Shown one piece after another: positions 1-9,387 of a stretch of 64,000 nt of DNA (its first letter is position 1; each line of letters opens with the position of its first letter). The notes beneath the pieces were generated by a model. It was not told the origin of the DNA. It saw only the letters and a list, made by a program, of their open reading frames with translations, and made no database searches. Position numbers and translations under genes: made by a program. This stretch comes from Actinoplanes flavus (GTDB lineage: Bacteria; Actinomycetota; Actinomycetes; Mycobacteriales; Micromonosporaceae), in assembly GCF_017592555.1 (NCBI RefSeq), contig NZ_JAGFNS010000001.1, positions 211,571-275,570 of the forward strand, given 5' to 3'.

Positions 1-23
1 GCCGGCTAAGTTAATTCCCCGCG

Positions 24-63
24 CGGGGGCGGGGGGCGCCGGACGGCGGGCCCGCCGCCCCCG
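24..63. terminator. GC-rich inverted repeat, possible terminator of an upstream gene
   Basis: A nine-base arm at 24-32 pairs with 55-63 and encloses a smaller palindrome at 44-57 (CGGCGGGCCCGCCG). It lies at the left edge, upstream of the first operon. I read it as the terminator of a gene outside the window; there is no clear U-tract, so this is weak. From here to 257 I see no gene. Confidence 0.3.
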
Positions 64-257
64 TTTCTCGTGTACCCGTTTGCACCCTCCGATCGTTCCG
101 CTGTGGAGGGTCGCGCGATTTTTCCGGCCCGTTGCGCTACTTTGGAGCGTCGTCGAGGTTGGGTACCTTGACGAGTGCGACATCATGAGGGAGCCGGCAC
201 CGCCGCGTGCCTTCTCGGTGCGGTCGGCGAGGTCCGCAGAGATGGTGGTGTGCACCA

Positions 258-2159
258 GTGAGGATCGAACCGCGACAGCACCTGCTGGAGACGTGGAAAG
301 CGACGGTCCAGAGTTCCTGGCGCGACGGCGCCTGGCACTGGGGCGGCCGGGACGGATCGAATTCGATCAGTGATGCCGAGCAGCTGCTCTGCATCCTCCT
401 GCCGGCGACCCAGGTGGGACCGTTCGGGCTGGACCGGCCGAACGCCACGGCCGACGCCATGCTGGAGGCGCTCCGCCCGCTCGGCGACGAGAAGACCATC
501 CCGCTGAACCTGGTGCGGATAGCCACCGAGTACTTCACCCGGTATGTGGACAACGACCGGCCGGTCTTCTCCGGTGGCAGCTACTACAAGCCCGACGAGG
601 GCGCGAAGCTGACCGAGGCCCAGCAGTCCCGCGACATCGTGGACTCGTTCGCCATCTCGGTCACCCTCTCGCTGGCCACCATCGGTTTCGTCCGGATCTT
701 CCGGCAGTCGGTCACCCGGATGGGGCTGCGCCGCGAGCTGCGGCAGCTGGAGCGGCTGGCCAGCACCCGGCTCACCGCGGCGATGGTCGGCCTGCTGCGC
801 AGCTTCTCCACACACGTCTTCGAGGCCGACGACGATCCCGGGCAGATCCTGCTCCAGACCATCAACAAGGCGGGCCTGCCGTCCAAGACGGTGGTCAACC
901 AGTTCCGCTCGGTGCTCCAGGAGACCATCGCGTCGTTCAACGAGGTGCTGATCGGGTCGGGCCAGACCGAGGACCTGGAGAGCGCCAACGCCCTCTTCGA
1001 GTGCGGCTGGTCCTGGGGCATCGTCAAGGACGCCCCGGCCATCCCTCTGGAGTACAAGTCGTCCGGCCGGGAGAAGGAGAGCACCGCCGCCGGCACCCAG
1101 GACGAGCCGGCCGAGGAGATCGGCCCGCAGCCCGACGGGGTCGCGGAGAACAAGCCGTACCTCTACTTCACCGTGGTGGCGGTCGACGCCATCGAGGACC
1201 TCTTCTCCGAACGGACCCGGGTGCTGGGCCTGCTCAACGAGGAACAGCAGCGTCTCTCCCGTGCCCTCCAGCTGCGCTGGGATCTGACCCTCACCTACTG
1301 GGCCACGGTCGCCACCTTCGGCGGCGGCCCGGCGTGGCCGCTGGAGGACCCGCCGTGGCAGACCACCGACGGCCTGCGCAGCGAGTACTACACCCTCCTG
1401 GTGACCTCGATCGTCGTCAAGGACCTGGTCCGCAAGCGCGGCTCGGACACCCGCCTGGCCCGGATCGGCTCGGTCCTGGCCGACCTGGCCAACGAGGCCC
1501 GGGTGACCCGCAAGCACCGGCCCGGCGACTCCGGGATCAAGCTGCACGCCCCCGGCCTCCGGGTCTCCCTGGAGGGCAGCCTCGAGGACTCCCCGGACGA
1601 GAAGACCAACGCGGTCTGGTTCGTCGGCGAGTTCGCCTCGCTGCTGCTCCAGCGGTGCATCGCGATCGCCGGCCTGCTGAGCGACGTGGAGGAGCGGGCC
1701 GTGCTGCTGCGCCTGGCCGACCGGGTGTGGGACCATCTCGCCCGCCGCCGGCTCGTCGAGACCGACCACCGGAAGTTGTGGGACCAGCCGACGCTGGTCT
1801 TCGACGATCTGCCGGAGTACGACAAACCCTCCTGGTACTACACCGAACGGGTGGTCGCCGGCCTGGTGAGCGCGGCGAACCTGCTGAGCGAGGAGCCGCT
1901 CGTCAACGATCGGGTCGTGGTCCGCGCCTTCGACCTGCTCTACGAAGCCGAGCACCTGTACGACATGGAGCTGATGCGGGGCTCCGCCGATGCCAGCCTC
2001 GAGGTGATGGACGTCTTGACCGAGATCCGGGCCAAACTCGAGCGGGCCCGTGCGATCGCCCGTACCCGGCCGGGGGCCGCCTCCGCCCTGGTGAACTGGG
2101 TCCTGATGGAACTCGACGGCCTCGAAGCCGTCCGGCACAGCGAGAGCACGGCGATCTGA
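258..2159 (+). CDS. SCO2524 family protein (function unknown)
   Basis: A protein of about 633 residues without a catalytic motif I can name. Its N-terminus (IEPRQHLLETWKATV, then GRDGSNSISDAEQLLC) and the phrases FECGWSWG and PYLYFTVVAVDAIEDLFSERT match what I remember of the actinobacterial SCO2524 family, which is catalogued but not functionally assigned. The GTG at 258 is chosen because the conserved N-terminus begins there; an in-frame ATG at 207 would add an unconserved leader. The stop codon overlaps the start of the next gene by one base (TGATG), so the two are probably translationally coupled. The alpha-helical, soluble appearance is my reading. Family call is fairly secure; function is unknown. 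Confidence 0.75.
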   Translation: MRIEPRQHLLETWKATVQSSWRDGAWHWGGRDGSNSISDAEQLLCILLPATQVGPFGLDRPNATADAMLEALRPLGDEKTIPLNLVRIATEYFTRYVDNDRPVFSGGSYYKPDEGAKLTEAQQSRDIVDSFAISVTLSLATIGFVRIFRQSVTRMGLRRELRQLERLASTRLTAAMVGLLRSFSTHVFEADDDPGQILLQTINKAGLPSKTVVNQFRSVLQETIASFNEVLIGSGQTEDLESANALFECGWSWGIVKDAPAIPLEYKSSGREKESTAAGTQDEPAEEIGPQPDGVAENKPYLYFTVVAVDAIEDLFSERTRVLGLLNEEQQRLSRALQLRWDLTLTYWATVATFGGGPAWPLEDPPWQTTDGLRSEYYTLLVTSIVVKDLVRKRGSDTRLARIGSVLADLANEARVTRKHRPGDSGIKLHAPGLRVSLEGSLEDSPDEKTNAVWFVGEFASLLLQRCIAIAGLLSDVEERAVLLRLADRVWDHLARRRLVETDHRKLWDQPTLVFDDLPEYDKPSWYYTERVVAGLVSAANLLSEEPLVNDRVVVRAFDLLYEAEHLYDMELMRGSADASLEVMDVLTEIRAKLERARAIARTRPGAASALVNWVLMELDGLEAVRHSESTAI

Positions 2160-3076
2160 TGTTCGTTTTCGCCGCGTCCGACAAAGGCGGCACCGGTCGT
2201 TCGGTGACCAGCAGCAACCTGCTGTACCGCAGCGCCCTCCAGGGGAACGACGTCTGTTACCTCGACTTCGACTTCGGCTCGCCGACGGCCGGCGCCATCT
2301 TCGGCATCGAGCGCGCGGAGAACGGCACGACCAGCGGTTCCGGCATGCACCGGTTCCTGCTCCAGGAGGTGTACCAACCGGAGCGGATCGACGTCTGGAC
2401 CGCCACCGACCGGCGCGGGATCCGGGACGGGCAGGCCAACACCGGCCGCCTGGTCCTGCTGCCCGGCGACGTGGGCGGTGGCGACTTCCCGGACCGCGCC
2501 GACCTGGTGGGCCGGTGCCTGGAGCTGTTCCTGCGGCTCAACGAGGAGTTCAGTCTCTGCATGGTGGACCTGAGCGCGGGCCGCAACCTGGCCGTCGAGA
2601 TGGTGCTCAAGGTGACCGCCATGCCGGAGATGCAGAAGATCACCAGTCGCTGGCTGGTGTTCCACCGGTGGACCCGGCAGCACGTGGTGGCGGCGGGCGG
2701 GCTGGTGAACGGTCCACGTGGGCTGCTCACGATCGCCGAGAAGTCCGGGCACGACCGGCAGCAGTTCGCCAACAACCTGCGGTACGTGCGTACCGCGGTG
2801 ATCGATCCGGCGCCGTCGACCCAGAGCGGCCTCACCGCGAAACAGGGCATTTGGCTCGATGAGTGCAATAGACGGCTCACTCGATTGGCTGGAGAGCACC
2901 AAGTCGGCAAAAATCTGTTACTAGGGTCCGTACCACTCGACCCCATGCTCCAATGGCAAGAACAGTTGATCACTGACAAAGACGTGGTGAGCGGCGTCGC
3001 GAACCAGGAGACCCGGAACGCGTTCGACTTGCTGGCGAGGCGCCTCGTCGACGACTCCTCTTGGGAGACCCTATGA
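2159..3076 (+). CDS. SCO2523 family variant P-loop protein (ParA/MinD-like)
   Basis: About 305 residues with the fold signature of ParA/MinD ATPases at the N-terminus: a deviant Walker A, DKGGTGRS (residues 8-15), followed by a strand ending in YLDFDFGSPTAG that resembles the switch I/Walker A-prime region. The signature lysine of KGG is present, but the GK[T/S] lysine is replaced by arginine, so nucleotide hydrolysis may be altered or lost. Later phrases (LCMVDLSAGRNLAVEMVL) fit the Walker B strand. It overlaps the upstream gene by one base and the downstream gene by four bases (ATGA), so it is the middle member of a coupled operon. Role unknown; a partner-regulated switch protein is an inference from the family fold. 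Confidence 0.75.
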   Translation: MFVFAASDKGGTGRSVTSSNLLYRSALQGNDVCYLDFDFGSPTAGAIFGIERAENGTTSGSGMHRFLLQEVYQPERIDVWTATDRRGIRDGQANTGRLVLLPGDVGGGDFPDRADLVGRCLELFLRLNEEFSLCMVDLSAGRNLAVEMVLKVTAMPEMQKITSRWLVFHRWTRQHVVAAGGLVNGPRGLLTIAEKSGHDRQQFANNLRYVRTAVIDPAPSTQSGLTAKQGIWLDECNRRLTRLAGEHQVGKNLLLGSVPLDPMLQWQEQLITDKDVVSGVANQETRNAFDLLARRLVDDSSWETL

Positions 3077-4047
3077 CGGTCGCGCTGCACCGCATGGATT
3101 ACCGGGAGCAGGCGACGGAGTATGTCGCCCCCTCCGTCGGTCTGTCGCACGTCTCGCTGGAGCTCGGCCACCTCTACATGGAGGACCTGCAGGCCCGGGA
3201 GGGTGAAAGCAGGCTGGCGGACTACTTCGTGAGTGTGTACCCCTGGGTCAAGGCCATCGAGTCGATGGGCCGCTGGGGCACCACCTCGCCACGGATCAGC
3301 ACCTGCTTCCTGATCGACGACTACTTCAGCCGCCTCGACGAGCCGGGCGTCATCATCAAGAAGGTGGTCGACGCGGCCGCGAAGAGCGGGCTGTCCATCG
3401 ACTACATCGCCCGCGAGTCGAGCTGTGCCGAGTTCGGCGACACCCGGCTGGCCCAGCTGGTGTTCGACCAGATCGTCCCGGAGCCGCTGCGGGGCGCCAA
3501 CGGTGGCCGGCCCACCGTCAAGGACTGCGGCTGGCTGTCGAACGGGCGGCGCTCCCCCAACACCGCGGCCGCCCCGGCGATGGCCGCGGAGCCGTGGCAG
3601 AGCCCGGAGCAGACGGCGGCGAACCGGCACTCCGTCTTCATGGACGTGGAGATCCGCGATGACGAGCTGTGGTCCTGCTCGTTCCTGGCGTCGGTGTGGC
3701 AGCTGCTCCGGCTGGGCCTGCTCCGGCCCGAGGACAAGCAGCTCACCAAGCCGGTCCGGGTCGACGGCGACTATCCGAGCGACTGGTCCGACCTGCCGCC
3801 GGTGATCAAGTTGACGAAGACCGCGAACTCGTTCTGCGCGTACCGGAGCTTCTCGATCCTGCCGACCCGGTTCATGGAGATCGAGATGGCGGCGCGCACG
3901 GTGCTGCACCAGGTGCGGGTCGATCCGCTGATCATGGAGGACCTGGAGGCCCGGGCCGGTTCGGAGAGCATCGAGCTGCCGCCGACCATCCTGGACCGGA
4001 TCGACTACGCCTTCATCAACGACTGGACCCCGGCCAGCGGCCGCTGA
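3073..4047 (+). CDS. SCO2522 family protein (function unknown)
   Basis: About 324 residues. The N-terminal part (LSHVSLELGHLYMEDLQ), RISTCFLIDDYFSRLDEPG, DYIARESSCAEF and CGWLSNGRRSP match my memory of the SCO2522 family, always found beside SCO2523 and SCO2524. I see no signal peptide or membrane segment. ATG at 3073 overlaps the preceding stop (ATGA) and has a GGGAGA sequence nine bases upstream; the in-frame TTG at 3061 is less likely. Its last 32 bases overlap the 3' end of the convergent NACHT gene. The conserved acidic DDYF segment might be a metal or nucleotide site, but that is a guess. Confidence 0.72.
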   Translation: MTVALHRMDYREQATEYVAPSVGLSHVSLELGHLYMEDLQAREGESRLADYFVSVYPWVKAIESMGRWGTTSPRISTCFLIDDYFSRLDEPGVIIKKVVDAAAKSGLSIDYIARESSCAEFGDTRLAQLVFDQIVPEPLRGANGGRPTVKDCGWLSNGRRSPNTAAAPAMAAEPWQSPEQTAANRHSVFMDVEIRDDELWSCSFLASVWQLLRLGLLRPEDKQLTKPVRVDGDYPSDWSDLPPVIKLTKTANSFCAYRSFSILPTRFMEIEMAARTVLHQVRVDPLIMEDLEARAGSESIELPPTILDRIDYAFINDWTPASGR

Positions 4048-7000
4048 GCCGCAGCAACGTGTCGGCCGTGTTGCGGACGGCGAAGTCCTCGTCCTCGGCG
4101 CAGTCGATCAGGATGTCGCGGACCTCGTCGAGGTGAGCGACCGGCGCCAGCGTCTCCACGGCCGCGCGGCGGGCCTCATGCGCCTCGGCGGTGCGGGCGT
4201 GGCTCAGCAGCACCCGCCGGACATCGTCGTCGGTGATCCAGTGCGCCAGCGCCCGGATCAGGACCGGCCGGATCACCGGGTCGGCGCCGGCGAGACGGGC
4301 CAGCAGGTCGGTCCGGGTCCCGTCGTCGCGCAGCGCCGCGGCGGCACGGGCGGCCGCGGCGACCACCGCCGGGTCGGTGTCCACCCGGACCCGGTCGCGC
4401 AGCACCTCCCCGGCCGCCTTGGCGTCGCCGCCGGAACTCAGGATCTCCACGGCCGCCGCGCGGATCTCCGGGTTCGGGTCGGCGCCGGCGCGCTCGGCGA
4501 TCACGGTCCAGAGAGGGCCGGCGTCGGCGCGGTCCAGCACCGCGGCCCGGGCGGCGGCCGCGAACACCTCGCCCACGCTGTCGTTGCTGGTCCGGTCCAG
4601 CAGCAGAGCCGGCAGGTCGATGTCGGGCGGGCAGTCGGCGATCAGCACCCGCAGCGCCTCCAGCCGGATCTCCGGATGGCCGTGGCCGGTCAGGTCCAGC
4701 AGCCGGCGGGCGTCGGCCGGCTCCAGGATCCGGCCGCACAGACCACGCAGCGCCGCGGTCCGGGTCTCGGTGTCGGCGTCGTGCACGGAAGCGGTGATCA
4801 GCGCCCGGGTCGCGGTGGGGCTCCGGTCGCCGGCCAGCGACTCGACCGCGGCCCGCCGGACCGACGGCGTCGGATCCTGCCCGGCGACCCGGGCCAGCAC
4901 GGCCTCACGGGACGGGGCGGCCGGGAGCGCGGCCAGCCCGTGCACGGCGGCCAGCCGCACGGCCGGCTCGGTGTCCGAGGTCGCCGCACCGGTGAGGATC
5001 TCCGCGGTCCGCGGATAGGCCCGGAAGGTGGCCCCCAGCACCCGGACGAGAGCCACCCGGAGCACCTCGTCCGGTTCGGTGGCGAGCCGGGCCACCAGCG
5101 CCTGCCAGGACCGCTCCCCCGGCCGGTTCCCGCGCCCGGCGAGTGCCACGGCCGCCGCGCGGACGACCGCACCGTCCGGATCGGTCTCGATGCGTTCGAG
5201 CAGCCGTGCCTCCGGGCCGCTGCGGGCCAGCAGGCGCACCGCCGCCCGGCGGACCCCGGCCGCCGGGTCGGTACGCATTCGCCCCAGCAGCAGCTCACGG
5301 ACCGGCCCGTCGCTGCCGGCCCGGGGCAGCAGGATCCCGGCCGCCGCCTCCACCACCTCGGGCGCCGTGTCGTCGCGGCAGGCGTCCACCAGGTCCTGCG
5401 CCACCGCGGCGGACAGCTGCCGGGGACGGGCCAGGACACGCAGCGCGCCCGCCCGGACGGCCGGGTGCGGATCGCCGCGGCGGCACTCCAGCAGGATCTC
5501 CTCGATCCCGGGCTCGGCCCGCAGCCGCTCACCCAGGATCTGGACGGCGGAGAGCCGGACCGTGGAGAAGCCGTCCCGCCGCCGGGGGTCCGGTGAGACC
5601 GCCCGGACCAGCACGGCGCGCGCCTCCGGGTAGACGGCGGCCAGCGGTGCGAGCGCCTGCACGGACGCGAGCCGGACCACGGCCCGCGCGTCGTCGGCGG
5701 CGCGGACCAGCGGGTCCAGCGCGAGCCGGCCCTCGTCGGCGCGCTCCTGCCGGACCGCCTGGTGGGCCATCTCGCCGAGGCCGGCGACCGCGGCGCAGAC
5801 CACCCGTACGTCGTCGGCCTCGCCGATCCGGGCCTTGAAGATCTCGTCGAAGTGGTCGTCGGGCCGGGCCAGGACGGCCGCGATCCGGGCGGCGGAGGCG
5901 GCCGCCGGGTTGCCGACGATCTCCACCCCGGCGGTGCGGTACCAGTCGAGGTAGGCTTCCCGGTCCGGCCAGTTCGGCCCGATCGCCTCGATCGCCGGGA
6001 TGAACTCGTCGACCAGCAGGTCCGCGTAGTCGGGGCCGGGCAGGTCCCGGTCCGGGGTGGCGGCGCAGTACTCGATGATCCGGACCACCTCGCGCAGCGC
6101 CAGCTCGGCGGCGTGCCGGGCGTCGGCGATCTGGCGGACCCCGGCCAGGCACTGCACGGCCAGAGCGACGTTCCACGGCGGGTCGGGGCGGGGTGCCCGG
6201 CCGGACGGCCCGGGGTACTCCCACCACTCCGGGTTGACCTCGGTGATCAGCATCTCGACCAGCTCCGCCGCGAAACCCGCCGACAGCTGGCCGGCCACCA
6301 GGCGCAGGGTCTCCCGCCAGGCCGGATCCGCCCAGTTCTCCCGGAACACCGCCCGGATCTCGTCGAACCGGGACCCGCCGGGGCTGAACCGCTCGATGAT
6401 CGCCCAGGCGCAGTAGAACTCCTGGAAGGTGCGGTGCACGAACCGGTAGTCGGCCCGGCCGTACCGGCCCAGCACGTAGCTGCGGCGGCGGAGCTGGTCG
6501 ATGGCCTGGCGGGCGAACTCGCCGGCCTCCGCCCAGCCCAGTCCGTGCCGTTCCAGGTGCTGGGTGAAGATCCGCCGCAGCTGGTCGCCGCCGACGTGGT
6601 CGCGGCGCCCCAGCCGCCCGGACATCATGTCGAAGGCGAGGCCGCGCAGCAGCTCGTGTTTGACCTCCGCGTCCAGGCGCTGCGAGCCGGCCGGCGCGTC
6701 CACCATCCGGCTGTCGTCCCAGCTGTCCACCAGGGTGACGGCCACCTGCTCGTACAGCCGCCAGCGTTGTTTCGGCAGCATCCGGTGCCGGCCGATCACG
6801 GCGAGGATGCTGAGCAGCATCGGGTTGCCGGCCAGCTCGGTGAGCTCCGGGGAGCGGCGGATGGTGCCGACCACCACCTCCCGGCGGACCGTCGCGTCGG
6901 CGCCCGGCGCCTCCGGCAGCGCCTCGAACCAGCGGCGCAGGAATTCGGCGGTCTGCTCCGGCACGAATCGTTGCAGGGTGTGGTGGGCGAACCCGGCGGC

Positions 7001-8206
7001 GGCCAGGGCACGCCGGTTGTACTCCGCGGGCCGGGTGGTGACCACCACCCGCGCCTCCGGGAACGTCTCCGCGAACGTGGCGATCTGCCCGGCGGTCTCC
7101 TCACGGATCCGCCGTTCCAGGATCTCGTCCAGGCCGTCGAAGACGACCACGGCCGGGTCGCCGCGGGCCAGGTGCAGCGACAGGCCCTCGGGCTCCTCCT
7201 GGTAGCCGTCGGTGGCGGCCCGGTGCGCGAGGTACTCCCGGAGGTTGCGGCACTGCCCGGCGGCCACGGCCGCGGCATAGGAGCGCAATTCCACGAGTAC
7301 GGGCAGATGCCCGGCCAGTGGCGCCAGGCGCTCGTCGGCGTGCGCCCGGGCCAGCGCCAGGGTCAGGTAGCGGACCACCGCCGACTTGCCCGCACCGGGA
7401 TCGCCGACCAGCACGAACCGGCGCTGTGCCCGCTCGCAGAGCACGTCGAAGACCGGCTGGCCGGGCCAGGACGGCGGAAGCGCGTCCCGGTCCAGGCGTT
7501 CGGCCTCGCCAGCGCCCTCGCCCCACGGCGCCCGGGTCAGCTGCGGCGGATGGTCGGCGCGGGCGAACGGCTCGACGAAGACGTCGAACAACTGCGTCCC
7601 CAGGTACGGCGACGACTGCTGGGCCAGGTTCAGCAGGTCGAGACCGCCGTACTGCTGGCGGAGGCGCTCGAAGTAGTGTGCCGTCACCGCGGCGCTCAGG
7701 CCGGGGGCCACCGGGACGGCCGGCGTCGTGGCGACGCCCCGGGACCGCTGCTCCAGCAGTTTGTGGACGGCGGCGTAGACGAGCAGCCCGAGGTCGGCCG
7801 GCGCGTCGAAGAAGCTGCACAGGTGCTCGCGCTGGAGCACGTCACGCAACGCGTCGACCTGGGCCGCCTTCGGGCCGCGGTCGACGTAGCGCACCGGCCA
7901 GGCGGCATGGTCGCTGAGCAGGAAGATGAGGCAGTCCTTGCCGCTGGCGACGGCGTGCTCGTACTCCAGGTGGGTGATCGACTTGGACTGCTTGGGCGGG
8001 GTGTAGCCGTACCGCCAGGCGAAGATGCCGATGTAGATGTCGCAGGACTCGACGTCGTCGAGACAGCGCGCGAGCGGGGCGGTGGCGCCCGCCACGTACT
8101 CCTCCATGGTCTTGAACCGGAGGCCGATGAGGCCGAGCGCATGGCGGACGGCCTCGCGACACTCCTTCAGATCCTCGAAGGTCGCGGAGATGTAGGCCTC
8201 GCTCAA
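4016..8206 (-). CDS. DUF4062-NACHT-HEAT repeat STAND NTPase (NLR-like)
   Basis: About 1,396 residues in three parts. The N-terminus (AYISATFEDLKECREAVRHA, IGIFAWRYG, THLEYEHAV) is a DUF4062 domain, a TIR-like flavodoxin-fold module often found on STAND NTPases. A NACHT-type NTPase follows: Walker A GDPGAGKS near residue 265, Walker B VVVFDGLDEIL near 355, then VVVTTRPAEY. The C-terminal half from about residue 590 is an array of HEAT/PBS-like helical repeats with recurring VRRAAVESLA-type units. A TTG start at 8206 follows GAGGGGAGA at good spacing and begins LSEAYISATF; an upstream in-frame start would run into the neighbouring oxidase. Such proteins act as sensors in bacterial immunity or signalling. 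The convergent 32-bp overlap with the SCO2522-like gene suggests it was inserted into that cluster. Confidence 0.82.
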   Translation of the reverse strand: MSEAYISATFEDLKECREAVRHALGLIGLRFKTMEEYVAGATAPLARCLDDVESCDIYIGIFAWRYGYTPPKQSKSITHLEYEHAVASGKDCLIFLLSDHAAWPVRYVDRGPKAAQVDALRDVLQREHLCSFFDAPADLGLLVYAAVHKLLEQRSRGVATTPAVPVAPGLSAAVTAHYFERLRQQYGGLDLLNLAQQSSPYLGTQLFDVFVEPFARADHPPQLTRAPWGEGAGEAERLDRDALPPSWPGQPVFDVLCERAQRRFVLVGDPGAGKSAVVRYLTLALARAHADERLAPLAGHLPVLVELRSYAAAVAAGQCRNLREYLAHRAATDGYQEEPEGLSLHLARGDPAVVVFDGLDEILERRIREETAGQIATFAETFPEARVVVTTRPAEYNRRALAAAGFAHHTLQRFVPEQTAEFLRRWFEALPEAPGADATVRREVVVGTIRRSPELTELAGNPMLLSILAVIGRHRMLPKQRWRLYEQVAVTLVDSWDDSRMVDAPAGSQRLDAEVKHELLRGLAFDMMSGRLGRRDHVGGDQLRRIFTQHLERHGLGWAEAGEFARQAIDQLRRRSYVLGRYGRADYRFVHRTFQEFYCAWAIIERFSPGGSRFDEIRAVFRENWADPAWRETLRLVAGQLSAGFAAELVEMLITEVNPEWWEYPGPSGRAPRPDPPWNVALAVQCLAGVRQIADARHAAELALREVVRIIEYCAATPDRDLPGPDYADLLVDEFIPAIEAIGPNWPDREAYLDWYRTAGVEIVGNPAAASAARIAAVLARPDDHFDEIFKARIGEADDVRVVCAAVAGLGEMAHQAVRQERADEGRLALDPLVRAADDARAVVRLASVQALAPLAAVYPEARAVLVRAVSPDPRRRDGFSTVRLSAVQILGERLRAEPGIEEILLECRRGDPHPAVRAGALRVLARPRQLSAAVAQDLVDACRDDTAPEVVEAAAGILLPRAGSDGPVRELLLGRMRTDPAAGVRRAAVRLLARSGPEARLLERIETDPDGAVVRAAAVALAGRGNRPGERSWQALVARLATEPDEVLRVALVRVLGATFRAYPRTAEILTGAATSDTEPAVRLAAVHGLAALPAAPSREAVLARVAGQDPTPSVRRAAVESLAGDRSPTATRALITASVHDADTETRTAALRGLCGRILEPADARRLLDLTGHGHPEIRLEALRVLIADCPPDIDLPALLLDRTSNDSVGEVFAAAARAAVLDRADAGPLWTVIAERAGADPNPEIRAAAVEILSSGGDAKAAGEVLRDRVRVDTDPAVVAAAARAAAALRDDGTRTDLLARLAGADPVIRPVLIRALAHWITDDDVRRVLLSHARTAEAHEARRAAVETLAPVAHLDEVRDILIDCAEDEDFAVRNTADTLLRLSGRWPGSSR

Positions 8207-8252
8207 GCGAATCTCCCCTCGCCGCGTTCCCCCTAAAACGCCGCGTAGCGAA

Positions 8253-9218
8253 TCAATATAGCCGCGTGAGGCAAGCCTCCACCATGGACGCTGTGTCCCG
8301 TCCACAGCCCCAGGAGACGGTCACGCCGCCACCGCCGTGGCCGTAGTTGTGGATCACCACCTGCCCGTCCAGGGTGGTGGTCTCCAGCCGGATCCGGTCG
8401 CGGACCGGCCGGCGCCCGGACCGGACGCCGATCACCGGCGCGTCCCGCAGCAGCGGCTCGATGTCGGCGCACCGGCGGCGGATCCGCTCGACCGCGACGG
8501 CCTCCGGCAGCGCCACCCCGCCAGGCGCTTCGATGGTGCTGCCGAGCACGACCGTGTCGCCGTGCGGGATGTAGTACGTGAGCTCCGGGCCCTCGCCGTC
8601 CTCGGCGAAGAACGTGTCGATGCCGGGATTGCGGACCACCACCACGAGGCCGCGCACCGGAACCAGGCCGGGATCGCCGGCCAACCGGCGGGCGCCGCTG
8701 CCGCTGCAGTTCACGATCACCGGAGCGTGGCCGGACAGCTCGCGCAGCGACCGCAGCTCGCGCTGCTCCACCCGGACGCCCTCGGCCCGCAGCTCGGCCA
8801 TCAGATACTCCGAGTAGACCGGCATGTCGACCACCGCCGTGGTGTAGCGCCAGGCGCTGCGGTACCCCGGCCAGGCCCACTCGTCGCATCGCTCCAGGTC
8901 CCCGGTGAGGTGCAGCCAGGGATGCGGATCGGCGACGCCCCGGGCGACCTCGACGCCACGCACCATGGTGACTCCGGCGTTCCGCGCCGCGGCCAGCTCA
9001 CGGAAGGCGGTCAGGCCCTCCCCGGCCCAGCGCTCGGCCTCCGGGTGATCGACCAGGAACGGCCCCCACATGGCGCCGGCGGCACAGGAATCCGTGGCGG
9101 GCGGCAGCCGCCGCGCCACGACACTCACCGCGAGACCCCGCCGGGCCAGGCACAGTGCGCTGGTCAAACCGCAGACGCCCGCACCGACCACAATGGCATC
9201 GATGTTGGTAACGGTCAC
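8253..9218 (-). CDS. FAD-dependent D-amino-acid oxidase
   Basis: About 321 residues, the usual length for the family. The dinucleotide-binding motif VVGAGVCGLTSALCLARRG is at the N-terminus. The DAAO landmarks are present: PVYSEYLMAEL, the NCSGSGAR flavin segment, SGRRPVRDRIRLE carrying the substrate-binding arginine, and a glycine-rich C-terminal HNYGHGGGGVTVSWGCG. It should oxidise D-amino acids to oxo acids, releasing ammonia and hydrogen peroxide. It is codirectional with the NACHT gene, 46 bases upstream of that gene's start, so the two could share a transcript. Substrate cannot be told from sequence. A glycine oxidase (ThiO) is less likely because no thiamine genes are nearby. Confidence 0.85.
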   Translation of the reverse strand: MTVTNIDAIVVGAGVCGLTSALCLARRGLAVSVVARRLPPATDSCAAGAMWGPFLVDHPEAERWAGEGLTAFRELAAARNAGVTMVRGVEVARGVADPHPWLHLTGDLERCDEWAWPGYRSAWRYTTAVVDMPVYSEYLMAELRAEGVRVEQRELRSLRELSGHAPVIVNCSGSGARRLAGDPGLVPVRGLVVVVRNPGIDTFFAEDGEGPELTYYIPHGDTVVLGSTIEAPGGVALPEAVAVERIRRRCADIEPLLRDAPVIGVRSGRRPVRDRIRLETTTLDGQVVIHNYGHGGGGVTVSWGCGRDTASMVEACLTRLY

Positions 9219-9387
9219 CCCCCGACACTAACGGCTTACTCGGCGGCGTCGCACGGGCTGAAATTTCGGCACCCGGCCGCACCTGAGCCGACCTCGGCGG
9301 ATGAGCCCTTATCCTTCCGGCGCGGGGTGATTGCCGGGTCTCGCCAGGGAACGCACGATGGAATCAGGAAACGGCCGCGGAGGACTC

